Source: JBFMHP01 sp040752855 (GTDB taxonomy: Bacteria > Pseudomonadota > Gammaproteobacteria > RBG-16-57-12). From it: a DNA stretch of 64,000 nucleotides. Positions within the stretch are counted from its first letter, which is position 1. Each line of letters starts with the position of its first letter. The stretch spans positions 62,001 through 126,000 of the forward strand of contig JBFMHP010000025.1 in assembly GCA_040752855.1 (NCBI GenBank), given 5' to 3'. Under the pieces are notes generated by a model that was not told where the DNA came from, ran no database searches, and saw only the letters and a list, made by a program, of their open reading frames with translations. Both the position numbers and the translations under genes were made by a program. Below, one piece after another: positions 54,251 through 63,480 of this stretch.

Positions 54251-55375
54251 ATGATCACAACCCTCGATCATCACTTCATGGCCCAAGCCCTGCGTCTCGC
54301 AGGCAGCAGCCTGTATAGTCCGCACCCCAATCCGCGTGTCGGCTGCGTGCTGGTGCGCGAAGGTGAGATCGTCGGCAGCGGCTGGCATGCCTACGCCGGC
54401 GGGCCGCATGCCGAGGTCTATGCGCTGGAAGAGGCGGGAGAACGCGCGGCAGGCGCGACGGCCTACGTCACGCTGGAACCTTGTTCGCATCACGGCCGCA
54501 CGCCGCCGTGCGCCGATGCCTTGATCAAGTCAGGGATCGCGCGCGTGGTGGCGGCGATGCAAGATCCCAATCCCAAGGTGGCGGGCAGGGGCTTGGCGCG
54601 CCTGCAAGCCGCCGGGATTGCCGTCGATAGTGGTCTGATGCAGAGCGATGCCGAGGCACTCAACCGCGGTTTCATCAAACGCATGCGCACCGGGCTGCCC
54701 TGGGTGCGCTGCAAGCTGGCGATGAGCCTCGATGGGCGTACCGCCATGGCCAGCGGCGAAAGCCAATGGATCACCGGACGCGATGCGCGCCGCGATGTGC
54801 AGCGACTGCGCATGGGCTGCGCTGCGGTGCTGACGGGCATCGGCACGGTGCTGCAGGACGATCCGAGCCTCACGGTGCGTGCGGCGGAATTTGAGCTGGA
54901 AGCCCCGCGCTGGCCGCAGCAGGCGCGCCAGCCGACGCGTGTGATCCTCGATCCCGACTTGAAGACACCACCCCAGGCCAAACTGCTCCAGCAGGACGGT
55001 CTCACCCTGATCTTTACCGCGACGACCAACGAAACATCAGCGCGACCCTTGCGCGAGGCCGGTGCGCAAATCATCGAAGTCCCGGCCACAGGCAGCGGCC
55101 TCGATCTGCCCGCCGTGGTGCGCGAACTAGGCCAACGCGAGATCAACGAGGTCCTGGTCGAAGCCGGCGCCACGCTCAGTGGCGCGCTACACGCGGCGGG
55201 ACTGATCGATGAACTCATCATCTACCTGGCCCCGGTGCTGCTGGGCGATGGTGCGCGCGGTTTATTGCATCTCCCGGGGCTCGACACCATGGCCCAACGC
55301 AGCGCCTTGCAGATCGCCGACATCCGTAAAATCGGCGCCGACTGGCGCATTACGGCCCATCCTGTGCGAAAATAA
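54251..55375 (+). CDS. ribD: Bifunctional riboflavin biosynthesis deaminase/reductase
   Basis: 374 residues. N-terminal cytidine-deaminase-type domain with zinc site HAEVYALEE and PCSHHGRTPPCADAL; C-terminal NADPH-dependent reductase domain from about 150 (VRCKLAMSLDGRTAMA). Carries out the second and third steps from GTP. Begins the ribD-ribE-ribBX-ribH-nusB run, 26 bp before ribE. No FMN riboswitch is apparent upstream. Confidence 0.96.
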   Translation: MITTLDHHFMAQALRLAGSSLYSPHPNPRVGCVLVREGEIVGSGWHAYAGGPHAEVYALEEAGERAAGATAYVTLEPCSHHGRTPPCADALIKSGIARVVAAMQDPNPKVAGRGLARLQAAGIAVDSGLMQSDAEALNRGFIKRMRTGLPWVRCKLAMSLDGRTAMASGESQWITGRDARRDVQRLRMGCAAVLTGIGTVLQDDPSLTVRAAEFELEAPRWPQQARQPTRVILDPDLKTPPQAKLLQQDGLTLIFTATTNETSARPLREAGAQIIEVPATGSGLDLPAVVRELGQREINEVLVEAGATLSGALHAAGLIDELIIYLAPVLLGDGARGLLHLPGLDTMAQRSALQIADIRKIGADWRITAHPVRK

Positions 55376-55400
55376 GCGCAATCCAATAAAGCTCTGAGCC

Positions 55401-56060
55401 ATGTTCACCGGAATCATACAAGCCATCGGCGCCATCAGCGCGATCGAACACAAGGGCAGCGACACGCGCCTGCGCATCCACACCGGCAAGCTCCCGCTGG
55501 ATGATGTGAGACTGGGCGACAGCATCGCCGTCAATGGCGTGTGCCTGACTGCCGTTGCCTTGCCGGGTGACGGCTTCGTTGCCGACGTCTCGGGTGAAAC
55601 GCTTGCGCGCACCACACTCAAGTCATTGAAGACCGGTTCATCCGTCAATCTGGAGAAGGCGCTGACACCGACCACCCGCCTGGGCGGGCATTTGGTCAGC
55701 GGTCACGTCGACGGCGTGGGCAAGATCGTCTCACGCCAAGAGGCCGGGCGTTCGGTGCAGTTTCGCATCCAGGCCCCCGCGGTGCTGGCGAAATACATCG
55801 CCGAGAAGGGCTCGATCTGCGTCGACGGCATCAGCCTCACGGTCAATAGTGTCGATGGCGCGGTGTTTGATCTGAACATCGTGCCGCACACGCTCACCGA
55901 GACGACGATGAGCGACTACCAGATCGGCACCGAGGTCAATCTGGAAGTGGATCTGATCGCCCGATATCTGGAGCGGCTGCTGCTGGGCGAGAAGGCGGCG
56001 GAGCCGGGCGCGCGCGGGATTTCCATGGCCTTTCTGGCCGAACACGGCTTTGTCAAATAA
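55401..56060 (+). CDS. ribE: Riboflavin synthase alpha chain
   Basis: 219 residues. Two lumazine-binding barrels: the first starts MFTGIIQAIGAI with DSIAVNGVCLT, the second contains LGGHLVSGHVDGVG and SICVDGISLTVNSVD. Dismutates two lumazines to riboflavin. Its stop overlaps the ribBX start by one base. Called ribC in E. coli naming. Confidence 0.95.
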   Translation: MFTGIIQAIGAISAIEHKGSDTRLRIHTGKLPLDDVRLGDSIAVNGVCLTAVALPGDGFVADVSGETLARTTLKSLKTGSSVNLEKALTPTTRLGGHLVSGHVDGVGKIVSRQEAGRSVQFRIQAPAVLAKYIAEKGSICVDGISLTVNSVDGAVFDLNIVPHTLTETTMSDYQIGTEVNLEVDLIARYLERLLLGEKAAEPGARGISMAFLAEHGFVK

Positions 56061-57163
56061 TGGCGCTCAACAGCATTGAAGAAATCCTCGCCGATCTTCG
56101 TCAGGGCAAGATGGTCATCCTGATGGATGACGAAGATCGCGAAAACGAAGGCGACCTGGTCATGGCCGCCGAGTGCGTGCGCGCGGAAGACATCAATTTC
56201 ATGGCGCGTTACGGTCGCGGCTTGATCTGTCTCACGCTCACAAAAGAGCGCTGCCAGCAGCTGCGCCTGCCGCTGATGGTGAGCGACACCAATGCCAAGC
56301 ACTCGACCAACTTCACCGTGTCGATCGAGGCGGCCGAAGGCGTGACCACCGGGATCTCCGCCGCCGATCGCGCCGTTACCGTGCGTGCGGCCGTGGCACC
56401 GGAGGCCAAGCCGGAAGACTTGGTGCAACCCGGCCACATCTTTCCCTTGATGGCCCAGCCGGGCGGGGTGCTGACCCGCGCCGGACACACCGAGGCCGGG
56501 TGTGATCTCGCGCGCCTGGCCGGATTTCAACCGGCGTCGGTGATCGTCGAGATCCTCAACGATGACGGCACGATGGCGCGCCGCCCGGATCTCGAAATCT
56601 TCGCCCAGCAGCACGCTATCAAGATCGGCACCATCGCCGACCTGATCGAATACCGCTTGGCGAATGAGAAGACCATCGAACGCATCGCCGAGTGCAAGCT
56701 GCACAATGAATTCGGCGCGTTTCGCATGATCACCTACGAGGACCAGGTCTTCAAACATTTGCATTACGCGCTGATGCTCGGCAATGTGGCGCCGGAACAG
56801 CCCACGCTGGTGCGGGTGCAGGCGCACAATTTTCTGCGCGACCTGCTCGGCCATCCGCTGGAAGAGGGCATGCCCTTACGCCATGCGATGCAGCGCGTCG
56901 CAGCCGAGGGCAGCGGCGTGATCGTGATCCTGCACGGCGATGACAGCAACGCCGGCCTGGTGCGGCGCATCCGCAACCACCAGTTGCAGGACCAGGGCAT
57001 CCACCTGCCGCGCCAGGAGCATGTGCAGGATCTGCGCAGCTACGGCTTCGGCGCACAGATCCTCGCCGATCTCGGGGTGTGCAGGCTCAAGGTGCTCGGT
57101 GCGCCGAAGAAAACCCATGGCATTTCAGGTTTCGGCCTGGAGGTCGTTGAATATACTAGCTGA
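56060..57163 (+). CDS. ribBX: DHBP synthase fused to a degenerate GTP cyclohydrolase II domain (RibBX)
   Basis: 367 residues. The N-terminal ~205 residues form 3,4-dihydroxy-2-butanone 4-phosphate synthase (MDDEDRENEGDLVMAAE; HTEAGCDLARLAG). The C-terminal half has GTP cyclohydrolase II shape but lacks its zinc cysteines: where active RibA has the ECLTGD...CDCG arrangement, this reads VQAHNFLRDLLGHPLEEGM. This matches the RibBX type known from Shewanella and Pseudomonas, where a separate RibA supplies the missing activity. No ribA is in this window. Confidence 0.9.
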   Translation: MALNSIEEILADLRQGKMVILMDDEDRENEGDLVMAAECVRAEDINFMARYGRGLICLTLTKERCQQLRLPLMVSDTNAKHSTNFTVSIEAAEGVTTGISAADRAVTVRAAVAPEAKPEDLVQPGHIFPLMAQPGGVLTRAGHTEAGCDLARLAGFQPASVIVEILNDDGTMARRPDLEIFAQQHAIKIGTIADLIEYRLANEKTIERIAECKLHNEFGAFRMITYEDQVFKHLHYALMLGNVAPEQPTLVRVQAHNFLRDLLGHPLEEGMPLRHAMQRVAAEGSGVIVILHGDDSNAGLVRRIRNHQLQDQGIHLPRQEHVQDLRSYGFGAQILADLGVCRLKVLGAPKKTHGISGFGLEVVEYTS

Positions 57164-57190
57164 TATACTAAGTAAAAAAGGAATCTCCGC

Positions 57191-57667
57191 ATGTCGAGCA
57201 TCAAAACCTACGAAGGCGAACTGATCTTCCGCAATGCCAGCTTCGGTCTGCTGGTGTCGCGTTTCAATAGTTTTATTACCGAAAGCCTGCTTGCCGGCGC
57301 CGTCGATACCCTCAAGCGCCATGGCGCCGAAGACAAGGATCTGCACATCGTGCGAGTGCCTGGTGCCTATGAAATGCCACTAGCCGCACAGCGCATGGCG
57401 GCGTCCAAACGCTATGACGCCATCATCGCGTTGGGCGCGGTGATCCGCGGCTCGACGCCGCACTTTGATTATGTGGCTGGTGAATGCACCAAGGGCCTGG
57501 CGATGGTCGGACAGCAGCACAACCTGCCGGTGGCCTTCGGCGTATTGACCGTTGACAGCATCGAACAGGCCATCGAACGCGCCGGCACCAAGGCCGGCAA
57601 TAAGGGCGGTGAGGCCGCGCTGTCCGCGATCGAAATGGTGAATCTGTTGCGCAAACTGGAGCAATGA
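57191..57667 (+). CDS. ribH: 6,7-dimethyl-8-ribityllumazine synthase
   Basis: 158 residues. Condenses the RibD product and DHBP to lumazine, the substrate of RibE. Motifs FGLLVSRFNSFITESLL, VPGAYEMP and GAVIRGSTPHFDYVAGE with the catalytic His. Forms icosahedral or pentameric shells in the family. Overlaps nusB by 4 bp. Confidence 0.97.
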   Translation: MSSIKTYEGELIFRNASFGLLVSRFNSFITESLLAGAVDTLKRHGAEDKDLHIVRVPGAYEMPLAAQRMAASKRYDAIIALGAVIRGSTPHFDYVAGECTKGLAMVGQQHNLPVAFGVLTVDSIEQAIERAGTKAGNKGGEAALSAIEMVNLLRKLEQ

Positions 57668-58116
57668 ACATGAGCAGCTCGCGTCACAAGGCCCGGCAAT
57701 GCGCCGTGCAGGCGTTGTACCAGTGGCAATTGACCGGCCAGGATGTCGCCGACATCGATCGCCAGTTCATCGAAGAGCACGACATGAAGGGCGTGAAGGT
57801 CGATTACTTTCAGGAGCTGCTGCATCAGGTGCTGCTGCATCTGCATGAACTCGATGATCACATGGCCCCGCTGCTCGATCGTCCGGTGCAGGAGGTCGAT
57901 CCGGTCGAGCGCGCCATCCTGCGTCTTGGCATCTATGAATTGAAATTCCGCCTGGATGTGCCCTATCGCGTGGTGATCAACGAGGGCGTGGAGCTGGCTA
58001 AAACTTTTGGCGCCGAGCACGGGCACAAATATGTCAACAGCATTCTCGATGGCGTGGCCCGCCAGGTGCGTACCGCCGAGATCGAAGCGGCGAAACAATC
58101 CAAGAACGCCAAGTAA
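57664..58116 (+). CDS. nusB: Transcription antitermination factor NusB
   Basis: 150 residues, all helical. Opening SSRHKARQCAVQALYQWQL and the C-terminal VINEGVELAKTFGAEHGHKY are diagnostic. With NusE it binds boxA of rRNA transcripts. ATG 57664 overlaps the ribH stop. Confidence 0.96.
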   Translation: MNMSSSRHKARQCAVQALYQWQLTGQDVADIDRQFIEEHDMKGVKVDYFQELLHQVLLHLHELDDHMAPLLDRPVQEVDPVERAILRLGIYELKFRLDVPYRVVINEGVELAKTFGAEHGHKYVNSILDGVARQVRTAEIEAAKQSKNAK

Positions 58117-58142
58117 GCGCCGCTGACATTGCGCATCCAGCC

Positions 58143-59111
58143 ATGGCACGGTCCGAATTTTCCCTGATCGCATCGTATTTCTCCCGCCTTGGCGCCGCGC
58201 GCGACGATGTGCGCTTGGGCGTGGGGGATGATGCGGCCATCGTCACCGTAGCAGCCGGCTACGAACTCGCCATCGCCGTCGACACCATGGTCAGCGGTGT
58301 GCATTTTTTTCCTGACACCGATCCCTATCTGATCGGTTACAAACTCCTCGCGGTCAATCTGAGCGACATGGCCGCCATGGGTGCTGAACCCAACTGGATG
58401 ACCTTGGCGCTGACCGTGCCGCAGGCCGATGAGCACTGGCTTGAGGATTTCTCCAAAGGACTGGCGGACCTCGCGCTGGCGCATGGCGTGCAATTGATCG
58501 GCGGCGATACTACACGCGGCCCGCTGACCCTGAGCCTGCAAATCCACGGCCTGGTTCCGCAAGGTACTGCGCTGATGCGCAAGGGGGCGCAGCCGGGTGA
58601 TCTCATCTTCGTCACCGGCACGCTCGGCGATGCAGGGCTTGGGCTGAAGATCGCGCAAGGAGCATTGACGGTCAGCGGCGCCGAGCGCGATTATCTGCTC
58701 GGGCGATTGCATCGGCCCACGCCGCGGGTAGAACTCGGCATGGCGCTGCGCGCTGTCGCCACCAGCGCGATCGATGTCTCGGATGGGCTGCTGGCCGATC
58801 TAGGCCACATCCTGGAAGCGAGCGGCGTCGGCGCGCAAATCCAACTCGAACAACTGCCGCTCTCCAATGCCTATCGTAATGCGCAACCCGAAGTGGATTA
58901 CAGCGCCGCGCTTGGCGGCGGCGATGATTACGAACTCTGCTTCACCGCTCCCGCGCAGCAGCAACAGAACATCATCGAACGGGCACAAAAAACCAATACA
59001 CCGATCACCTGCATTGGCACGATCACACCGGCGCCAGGCATTATCTGCCGACTGCACGGCAACACCTATCAGCCTAAGCTTAACGGCTACGATCATTTCG
59101 CCGAGACATGA
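58143..59111 (+). CDS. thiL: Thiamine-monophosphate kinase
   Basis: 322 residues, PurM-like ATP enzyme. Phosphorylates thiamine monophosphate to the diphosphate cofactor. GVGDDAAIVTV binds Mg-ATP; AVDTMVSGVHFF, NLSDMAAMGAEP and AIDVSDGLLADLGHI are family motifs. Overlaps pgpA by 4 bp. Confidence 0.96.
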   Translation: MARSEFSLIASYFSRLGAARDDVRLGVGDDAAIVTVAAGYELAIAVDTMVSGVHFFPDTDPYLIGYKLLAVNLSDMAAMGAEPNWMTLALTVPQADEHWLEDFSKGLADLALAHGVQLIGGDTTRGPLTLSLQIHGLVPQGTALMRKGAQPGDLIFVTGTLGDAGLGLKIAQGALTVSGAERDYLLGRLHRPTPRVELGMALRAVATSAIDVSDGLLADLGHILEASGVGAQIQLEQLPLSNAYRNAQPEVDYSAALGGGDDYELCFTAPAQQQQNIIERAQKTNTPITCIGTITPAPGIICRLHGNTYQPKLNGYDHFAET

Positions 59112-59569
59112 GGATGCGATGGACCAATCCCAGGCACGTCCTCGCCTTCGGTTTCGGCCTCGGCCTTAGCCCCAAGGCGCCGGGCACCTTCGGCACCTTG
59201 GCGGGCATTCCCTTCGTCCTCGCCTGTTGGCAATTGCCGCTGGCGCAGTATGTATTGATTACGCTCGCATTGGCGCTGCTCGGCATCTGGCTCTGCGGTC
59301 AAACCGCGCGTGATCTCGGCGTGCACGATCATCCCGGCATCGTGTGGGATGAAATCGTCGGCTACATGATCACCATGACCGCCGCACCGCCCGGCTGGTT
59401 GTGGTTTGTGATCGGCTTCGTGTTGTTTCGTTTTTTCGACATCCTCAAACCCTGGCCGATCCGCTACCTTGATAAACACGTCCACGGCGGTTTCGGCATT
59501 ATGATCGACGATGTACTCGCGGGAATTTTTGCGGCCATCGTGTTGCAGTTGTTGGCGCACTGGCTCTGA
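59108..59569 (+). CDS. pgpA: Phosphatidylglycerophosphatase A
   Basis: 153 residues, inner-membrane protein with about four helices. Dephosphorylates phosphatidylglycerophosphate to phosphatidylglycerol. Motifs GLSPKAPGTFGTLAGIP, DHPGIVWDEIVGYMI and FRFFDILKPWPI with conserved Asp/Glu. Usual partner of nusB-thiL. Uses the CDP-diglyceride branch begun by CdsA. Confidence 0.95.
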   Translation: MRMRWTNPRHVLAFGFGLGLSPKAPGTFGTLAGIPFVLACWQLPLAQYVLITLALALLGIWLCGQTARDLGVHDHPGIVWDEIVGYMITMTAAPPGWLWFVIGFVLFRFFDILKPWPIRYLDKHVHGGFGIMIDDVLAGIFAAIVLQLLAHWL

Positions 59570-59621
59570 TGTTCACGCATGCTGTGATTGAGCGGATGCC
59601 AAGAACAAACATCGCTAAAGT

Positions 59622-60632
59622 CTAGAAAAGCAGGATGCTTGCCACTATGAAGTACACCATCAGGCTCAGAATATCCTGAACAATCGTCGCCAGTGGCCCA
59701 CTGCCATATGCAGGATCGGTACCGAGTCGTTGCAGCAGCCACGGCAGCATCAAACCAATGGTGGAGGCCAGCGAGGCGGCGATGACCAAGGAAATAGAAA
59801 CTGCGGCGGCGAGGCGGAAATCGCCAAAGACGATCCACACGACAGGCAGGATCAGGAGACCAAGTATCACGCCAATAATGCTCCCGGTGCGCATCTCGCC
59901 CCCCACCAACTGGCGCACGCTAAAATGCGACAAGGACAATCCTCGTACAGCCACCGCTTCACTTTGAGTGCCGATGGCATCGGCCATGTAAACCAGACCG
60001 GGGACAAAGAAGGCGATGGCGACGTGGCGCGCGAGCTCTGCTTCAAAAGAAGAAACCAGGAGCGCCGTCAGCATGGTGCCGAGTAATCCGACGATCAGCC
60101 ACGGCAGCCGATGACGCACCCGGCGCAGCGGGGGCGACTCAATAGCCTCGCGTGCCCCGCCGGTTTCGCGGCTGATGCCGGCCAAGCGGTGCAAATCCTC
60201 GACATGCTCGCGCCGCAGGATGTGCAACAGTGCGTCGGGCGGGACAACGCCGAGCAATATGTTGTGATGATCAACGATGGCCACGGCATTTAACCTGTGA
60301 TGCAACGCAATGGAGGCCACGCGTTCCTGATCGACATCCGCGTGCACGAGCGGCGGTTTTTTGCGCATGATCTCGCCGACCGCGACATCGGGCGGCGCCG
60401 CGAATAATTCGACGACTGGAAGCACGCCGATCAGTTGACCGCTTGTTTCGGTCACGCACACCAATTCGACGCATTCGTATGGCTGTCTCGATAAATTGGC
60501 GCGCACATCCGCCACGGTGTCCGATGGCAGTGCGCGGGGAACCGCGCCGACAAGATGATGCGCTGCGGTTTCGCTGAGGCGGCGGGCTTTGGCTGATGGT
60601 TTTGCGGTGGCGGGCACGTTGCGCATCCTCAT
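59622..60632 (-). CDS. Short MgtE-like CBS/membrane protein
   Basis: 336 residues. It lacks the N-terminal superhelical domain of MgtE: two CBS-like domains (about 30-155) lead directly to about five membrane helices. The channel signature is diverged but recognisable as VYMADAIGTQSEAVAVRGLS. Compared with the full MgtE at 6170-7537 it is 120 residues shorter. A divalent-cation carrier is likely, but magnesium specificity and gating cannot be assumed. Convergent with pgpA. Confidence 0.8.
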   Translation of the reverse strand: MRMRNVPATAKPSAKARRLSETAAHHLVGAVPRALPSDTVADVRANLSRQPYECVELVCVTETSGQLIGVLPVVELFAAPPDVAVGEIMRKKPPLVHADVDQERVASIALHHRLNAVAIVDHHNILLGVVPPDALLHILRREHVEDLHRLAGISRETGGAREAIESPPLRRVRHRLPWLIVGLLGTMLTALLVSSFEAELARHVAIAFFVPGLVYMADAIGTQSEAVAVRGLSLSHFSVRQLVGGEMRTGSIIGVILGLLILPVVWIVFGDFRLAAAVSISLVIAASLASTIGLMLPWLLQRLGTDPAYGSGPLATIVQDILSLMVYFIVASILLF

Positions 60633-60895
60633 CTTATTCAGAGCTCAGTAAGCAAAAACCGTGTTTTTGCATTCCTTTATTTTAAGGACTGGTTGTTTTT
60701 GCTCGGATGCGGGGTGTACCCGAACAATGAACAAGTCTCTGTCATCACTGCGATCGAGGATACCAATGCTTTCACGCAAAGCATAGCCCACTGGCGGGTG
60801 GTCCGGCGTACCTTGCCGCAGGCAGTGCGTAACAATTATTTAAGTTCTGTGTGCTAATCTTAATTTAAGACAGTCATGACTCATGAGGAGGATGA
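60633..60895. other. 263-bp divergent region upstream of the secreted protein
   Basis: GCAAAAA/TTTTTGC form a 7-bp stem at 60652-60670, just upstream of the minus-strand MgtE-like gene. An AT-rich stretch near 60830-60870 could hold the promoter of the secreted-protein gene; its ribosome binding site GAGGAG lies at 60883-60888. Nothing else recognised. Confidence 0.4.
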
Positions 60896-61381
60896 ATGGC
60901 CCGCTTTCATTGGTCTACTGCAGCTGTGGCTATCCTGATGTGCTTAGCCGGGACGCCGGCCGCGCATGCCGACTCCGATGTCTCGATCGGATTCTATGTC
61001 GACATTCCGGCCGTCATGTACCCAGCACCGCCCCCGATGGTGTGGTATCCAGAGCTGGGTGTCTATATCGCGCTGGGCTCGCCGCATCGACTGTTTTTCT
61101 ATATGGGCGATTATTTTCGGTTCTACAACGATGACTGGTATATCGCTTACGGCTATGGCGGTCCCTGGCGCAGGATCGATCGGCATCGGCTGCCGCCCCA
61201 CCTCAGGGACTACAGGGACAGGGACTGGGAAAAATATCAGCACGAGGCCGAAAGGCACTATCGTCGCGGCTATGGCAATGAGCATCCTCCGTTCCCCGCG
61301 TGGCGTGAACGTGGTTGGGATGAGCGCCACGATCATGACTGGAGGCGCGAGCGCGGCCGCGGGCATGATTACGATGATTGA
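60896..61381 (+). CDS. Small secreted aromatic- and charge-rich protein
   Basis: 161 residues. Signal peptide ending AAHA. The mature protein has a Pro/Tyr/Trp-rich half (VDIPAVMYPAPPPMVWYPEL; DDWYIAYGYGGPWRRID) and a tail dominated by Arg, Asp, His and Glu (HDHDWRRERGRGHDYDD). No Cys in the mature part. I recognise the general type of small periplasmic protein but not a function. Good Shine-Dalgarno GAGGAG before ATG 60896. Isolated gene. Confidence 0.75.
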   Translation: MARFHWSTAAVAILMCLAGTPAAHADSDVSIGFYVDIPAVMYPAPPPMVWYPELGVYIALGSPHRLFFYMGDYFRFYNDDWYIAYGYGGPWRRIDRHRLPPHLRDYRDRDWEKYQHEAERHYRRGYGNEHPPFPAWRERGWDERHDHDWRRERGRGHDYDD

Positions 61382-61551
61382 ATTAAAGCGTGCCGGGTGC
61401 AGTTCAACTCGAGTCAAGCGTCGATGTTACATGGTTCAATGGTTGCTTCGCGCTGATGCCATTCTAGTGAGCAAAGAGCGGAGTAGAGGCAGGTCCCTCC
61501 GTCGCATATGAGCGGAGTCGGCTGAGACCTGCTTCTATTTCTGGTGCAATT

Positions 61552-61584
61552 CCCTCTCCCTCAGGGAGAGGGTCACGGTGAGGG
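61552..61584. repeat. GGGAGAGGG palindrome unit, copy 4
   Basis: CCCTCTCCC/GGGAGAGGG stem around TCA (61552-61572), then a CGGTGAGGG tail, in the same orientation as copy 1 (44937-44972). It lies 17 bp past the stop of the methyltransferase gene and may end its transcript. Confidence 0.75.
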
Positions 61585-61600
61585 GAGATAATAATTGTTT

Positions 61601-62452
61601 TTAGCCCCAGATCATCCTTCCCCCTGAGCGAGAAGGGAGGTGTTTAGGTTTGCTGGCCACGAAATTCACGGCATGCACAAACAAGTCTTTGGCGACCTTC
61701 GCTTCCGCTGAGGTGTTGTAGAAACAATTGAATCGTTTCACCACCTTGCCATTTTCGAAACCCGTCTGTGCGGCGAGGGTGTAGAGCTCCGGTTCGACCA
61801 GCGCGCCACCGACGCATGCCGCCCACAGCACTGGGTTGTTGCGCGCCTCCAGCGTCAATTCGCGTTGTACGACGACATCGGCCAGGAACAGATGACCGCC
61901 GGGTTTGAGTACGCGATAGATCTCGCGAAACACGCGCACCTTGTCCGGCGCGAGGTTGACGACGCCGTTGGAGATCACCACGTCCACACTGGCGTCATCC
62001 ACCGGAAGCTCTTCATACACTCCGTCGCGGATATCCACCCTGTCGGACAACCCCGCGTGGCGTGCCGCCTGGTGCGCGACCTGACGCATGCCGGGCGTTA
62101 AGTCCACACCGATGGCCGTACCGGTGGGACCGACGCGCCGCGCCGCCAGCAGCAGATCCATGCCGGCGCCACAGGCGTGATCCAGCACCGTCTGACCGGG
62201 ACAGATGGCGCCCAATGTCGGATCGGCATCGCCGATCAGGATCGGGTTACCGACGCCGGCAAAACGCGCCGCACACTCGCGTGGCAGCTGCCGGAGTTCC
62301 TCACGGTCGTAATCCAAAAACTGCACGGCATAATCCGCTCCGCGATGAAAGTGGAAGTCACCCTCCGGGTGTTGGGCAACCTGTTCATAGGTTGCCCGCA
62401 CCTGATCGCGGAGAAATGCCGTATCGAACGTACTGGGACATGTAAGGGCCAT
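61601..62452 (-). CDS. ArsM-like SAM-dependent methyltransferase lacking hallmark cysteines
   Basis: 283 residues, class I Rossmann methyltransferase. SAM motif VLDHACGAGMD (89-99), then GVDLTPGM and ELPVDDASVDVVISNG. Overall order matches arsenite methyltransferase, including ACVGGAL (Cys213). Two cysteines usually found in ArsM are replaced: the GCGNP element is GVGNP (66-70) and SNCVINL is SNGVVNL (Gly163). Arsenite methylation is thus doubtful. AAGGAG lies before ATG 62452. It is 21 bp downstream of the diiron gene, so part of a TetR-controlled operon. Confidence 0.82.
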   Translation of the reverse strand: MALTCPSTFDTAFLRDQVRATYEQVAQHPEGDFHFHRGADYAVQFLDYDREELRQLPRECAARFAGVGNPILIGDADPTLGAICPGQTVLDHACGAGMDLLLAARRVGPTGTAIGVDLTPGMRQVAHQAARHAGLSDRVDIRDGVYEELPVDDASVDVVISNGVVNLAPDKVRVFREIYRVLKPGGHLFLADVVVQRELTLEARNNPVLWAACVGGALVEPELYTLAAQTGFENGKVVKRFNCFYNTSAEAKVAKDLFVHAVNFVASKPKHLPSRSGGRMIWG

Positions 62453-62473
62453 GACACTTCTCCTTAGTCGCTG

Positions 62474-63409
62474 TTACATGATCGGTGTCAACGCATTACT
62501 GATGCGTTGCCCCTGCTCGGCAGTGATGAGACTGCCCAACACCTCATTAAAGCGCGGCACCTGAACGCCGGAGACGATGTACTGCCAGCGGTAGGCCTTG
62601 AGTACGGTGTCATGGATGCGCTGCGCTTCCTCCGAGGTGTAGGCACGGCTGCCATTGGCGATGAAGTAATTGGCGTCGTGCTTGGACTGGAGTTGCAGGA
62701 TGCCGTCGACGGCGGCCACCAGATCGATCAGATCGGTTACCGCCTGATCGCGTTCGGCCGGCGACAGCTTTTGGTCCTCGCGCCTCCACTCCAGCTCGTC
62801 CATGATCGCGTGCTGCGATTCATCCTTCCAATGGAACAAAAACACATCCTTCCAGAGATCGGAAAGCTCGCCATCCGGCGCGATACTCTCGCGGTAATGG
62901 ACCTGGGTGAACAGCTCAATATGTAGCGTCAGCGCCAACACCGCCCAGGTGGATTTGCCCAAGACCGCGGCTGCCACGTCGTTGGGTTGGGGCAGGAATT
63001 CATAGCCCGCCGGCATCTGTGCAGCGGCCATGCGCTCCAGGCGGCGGAACAGCTCCTGGTGTTTGAGCTCTTCATCGCTGAAGCGGATCAGGGCCTCCAG
63101 CGCGATTTGATCGCCCAACACATGGTCCTTGGAGACCTCCAGCACCTTGGCGCAGATAAAGCGCTCCACCAAGCCGAAGATATTGGCGTAGGTGCGGCCT
63201 TGTATCTGGCTCAGGAACCGTTTGTCTGCCTCGTTCAGGAAAGTCAGCTCGGCGAGCTTGGACAGGCCATCGGGCAGGAATTTCTTGCCGACATCGAATT
63301 GGCGCCCACGGATGACGTCTTGTTCGATCTCCCAACGCACGCGCTTGGAGGCGGCGATACACTGGGCGTAACGGTTTGGTTCCACTGCATGACTGATAGC
63401 GTGTGACAT
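62474..63409 (-). CDS. Ferritin-like diiron-carboxylate protein
   Basis: 311 residues, mostly helical. The full diiron ligand set of the ferritin-like superfamily is present in order: Glu82 (VERF), E114-L-K-H117, Glu165 (HIELF) and E197-S-Q-H200. Spacing resembles oxygenase or oxidase members rather than storage ferritins. Start 63409 has GAGGAG nine bases upstream; an open extension to 63478 runs through the operator region and is unlikely. Specific family not recognised. Probably co-transcribed with the downstream methyltransferase. Confidence 0.8.
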   Translation of the reverse strand: MSHAISHAVEPNRYAQCIAASKRVRWEIEQDVIRGRQFDVGKKFLPDGLSKLAELTFLNEADKRFLSQIQGRTYANIFGLVERFICAKVLEVSKDHVLGDQIALEALIRFSDEELKHQELFRRLERMAAAQMPAGYEFLPQPNDVAAAVLGKSTWAVLALTLHIELFTQVHYRESIAPDGELSDLWKDVFLFHWKDESQHAIMDELEWRREDQKLSPAERDQAVTDLIDLVAAVDGILQLQSKHDANYFIANGSRAYTSEEAQRIHDTVLKAYRWQYIVSGVQVPRFNEVLGSLITAEQGQRISNALTPIM

Positions 63410-63442
63410 GATGTTTTCTCCTCTGATGGTGAGTTGTAATCG

Positions 63443-63464
63443 CCAGACAGACCGCTCTGTCTGG
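63443..63464. promoter_or_regulatory. TetR-type operator, perfect palindrome 1
   Basis: CCAGACAGA and TCTGTCTGG (9-bp arms, 4-base centre) form a perfect palindrome between the regulator gene and the diiron gene. It shares AGACAG with the second palindrome, and the centres are 36 bp apart. Confidence 0.75.
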
Positions 63465-63480
63465 GATGATTGCTTCAAAA

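Noticed and set aside
60693..60857. A 54-codon frame from TTG reading FLLGCGVYPNNEQ, resembling a lipobox.
   Set aside because: The leader would be only a few residues with no basic start, no ribosome binding site precedes it, and no family is recognised.
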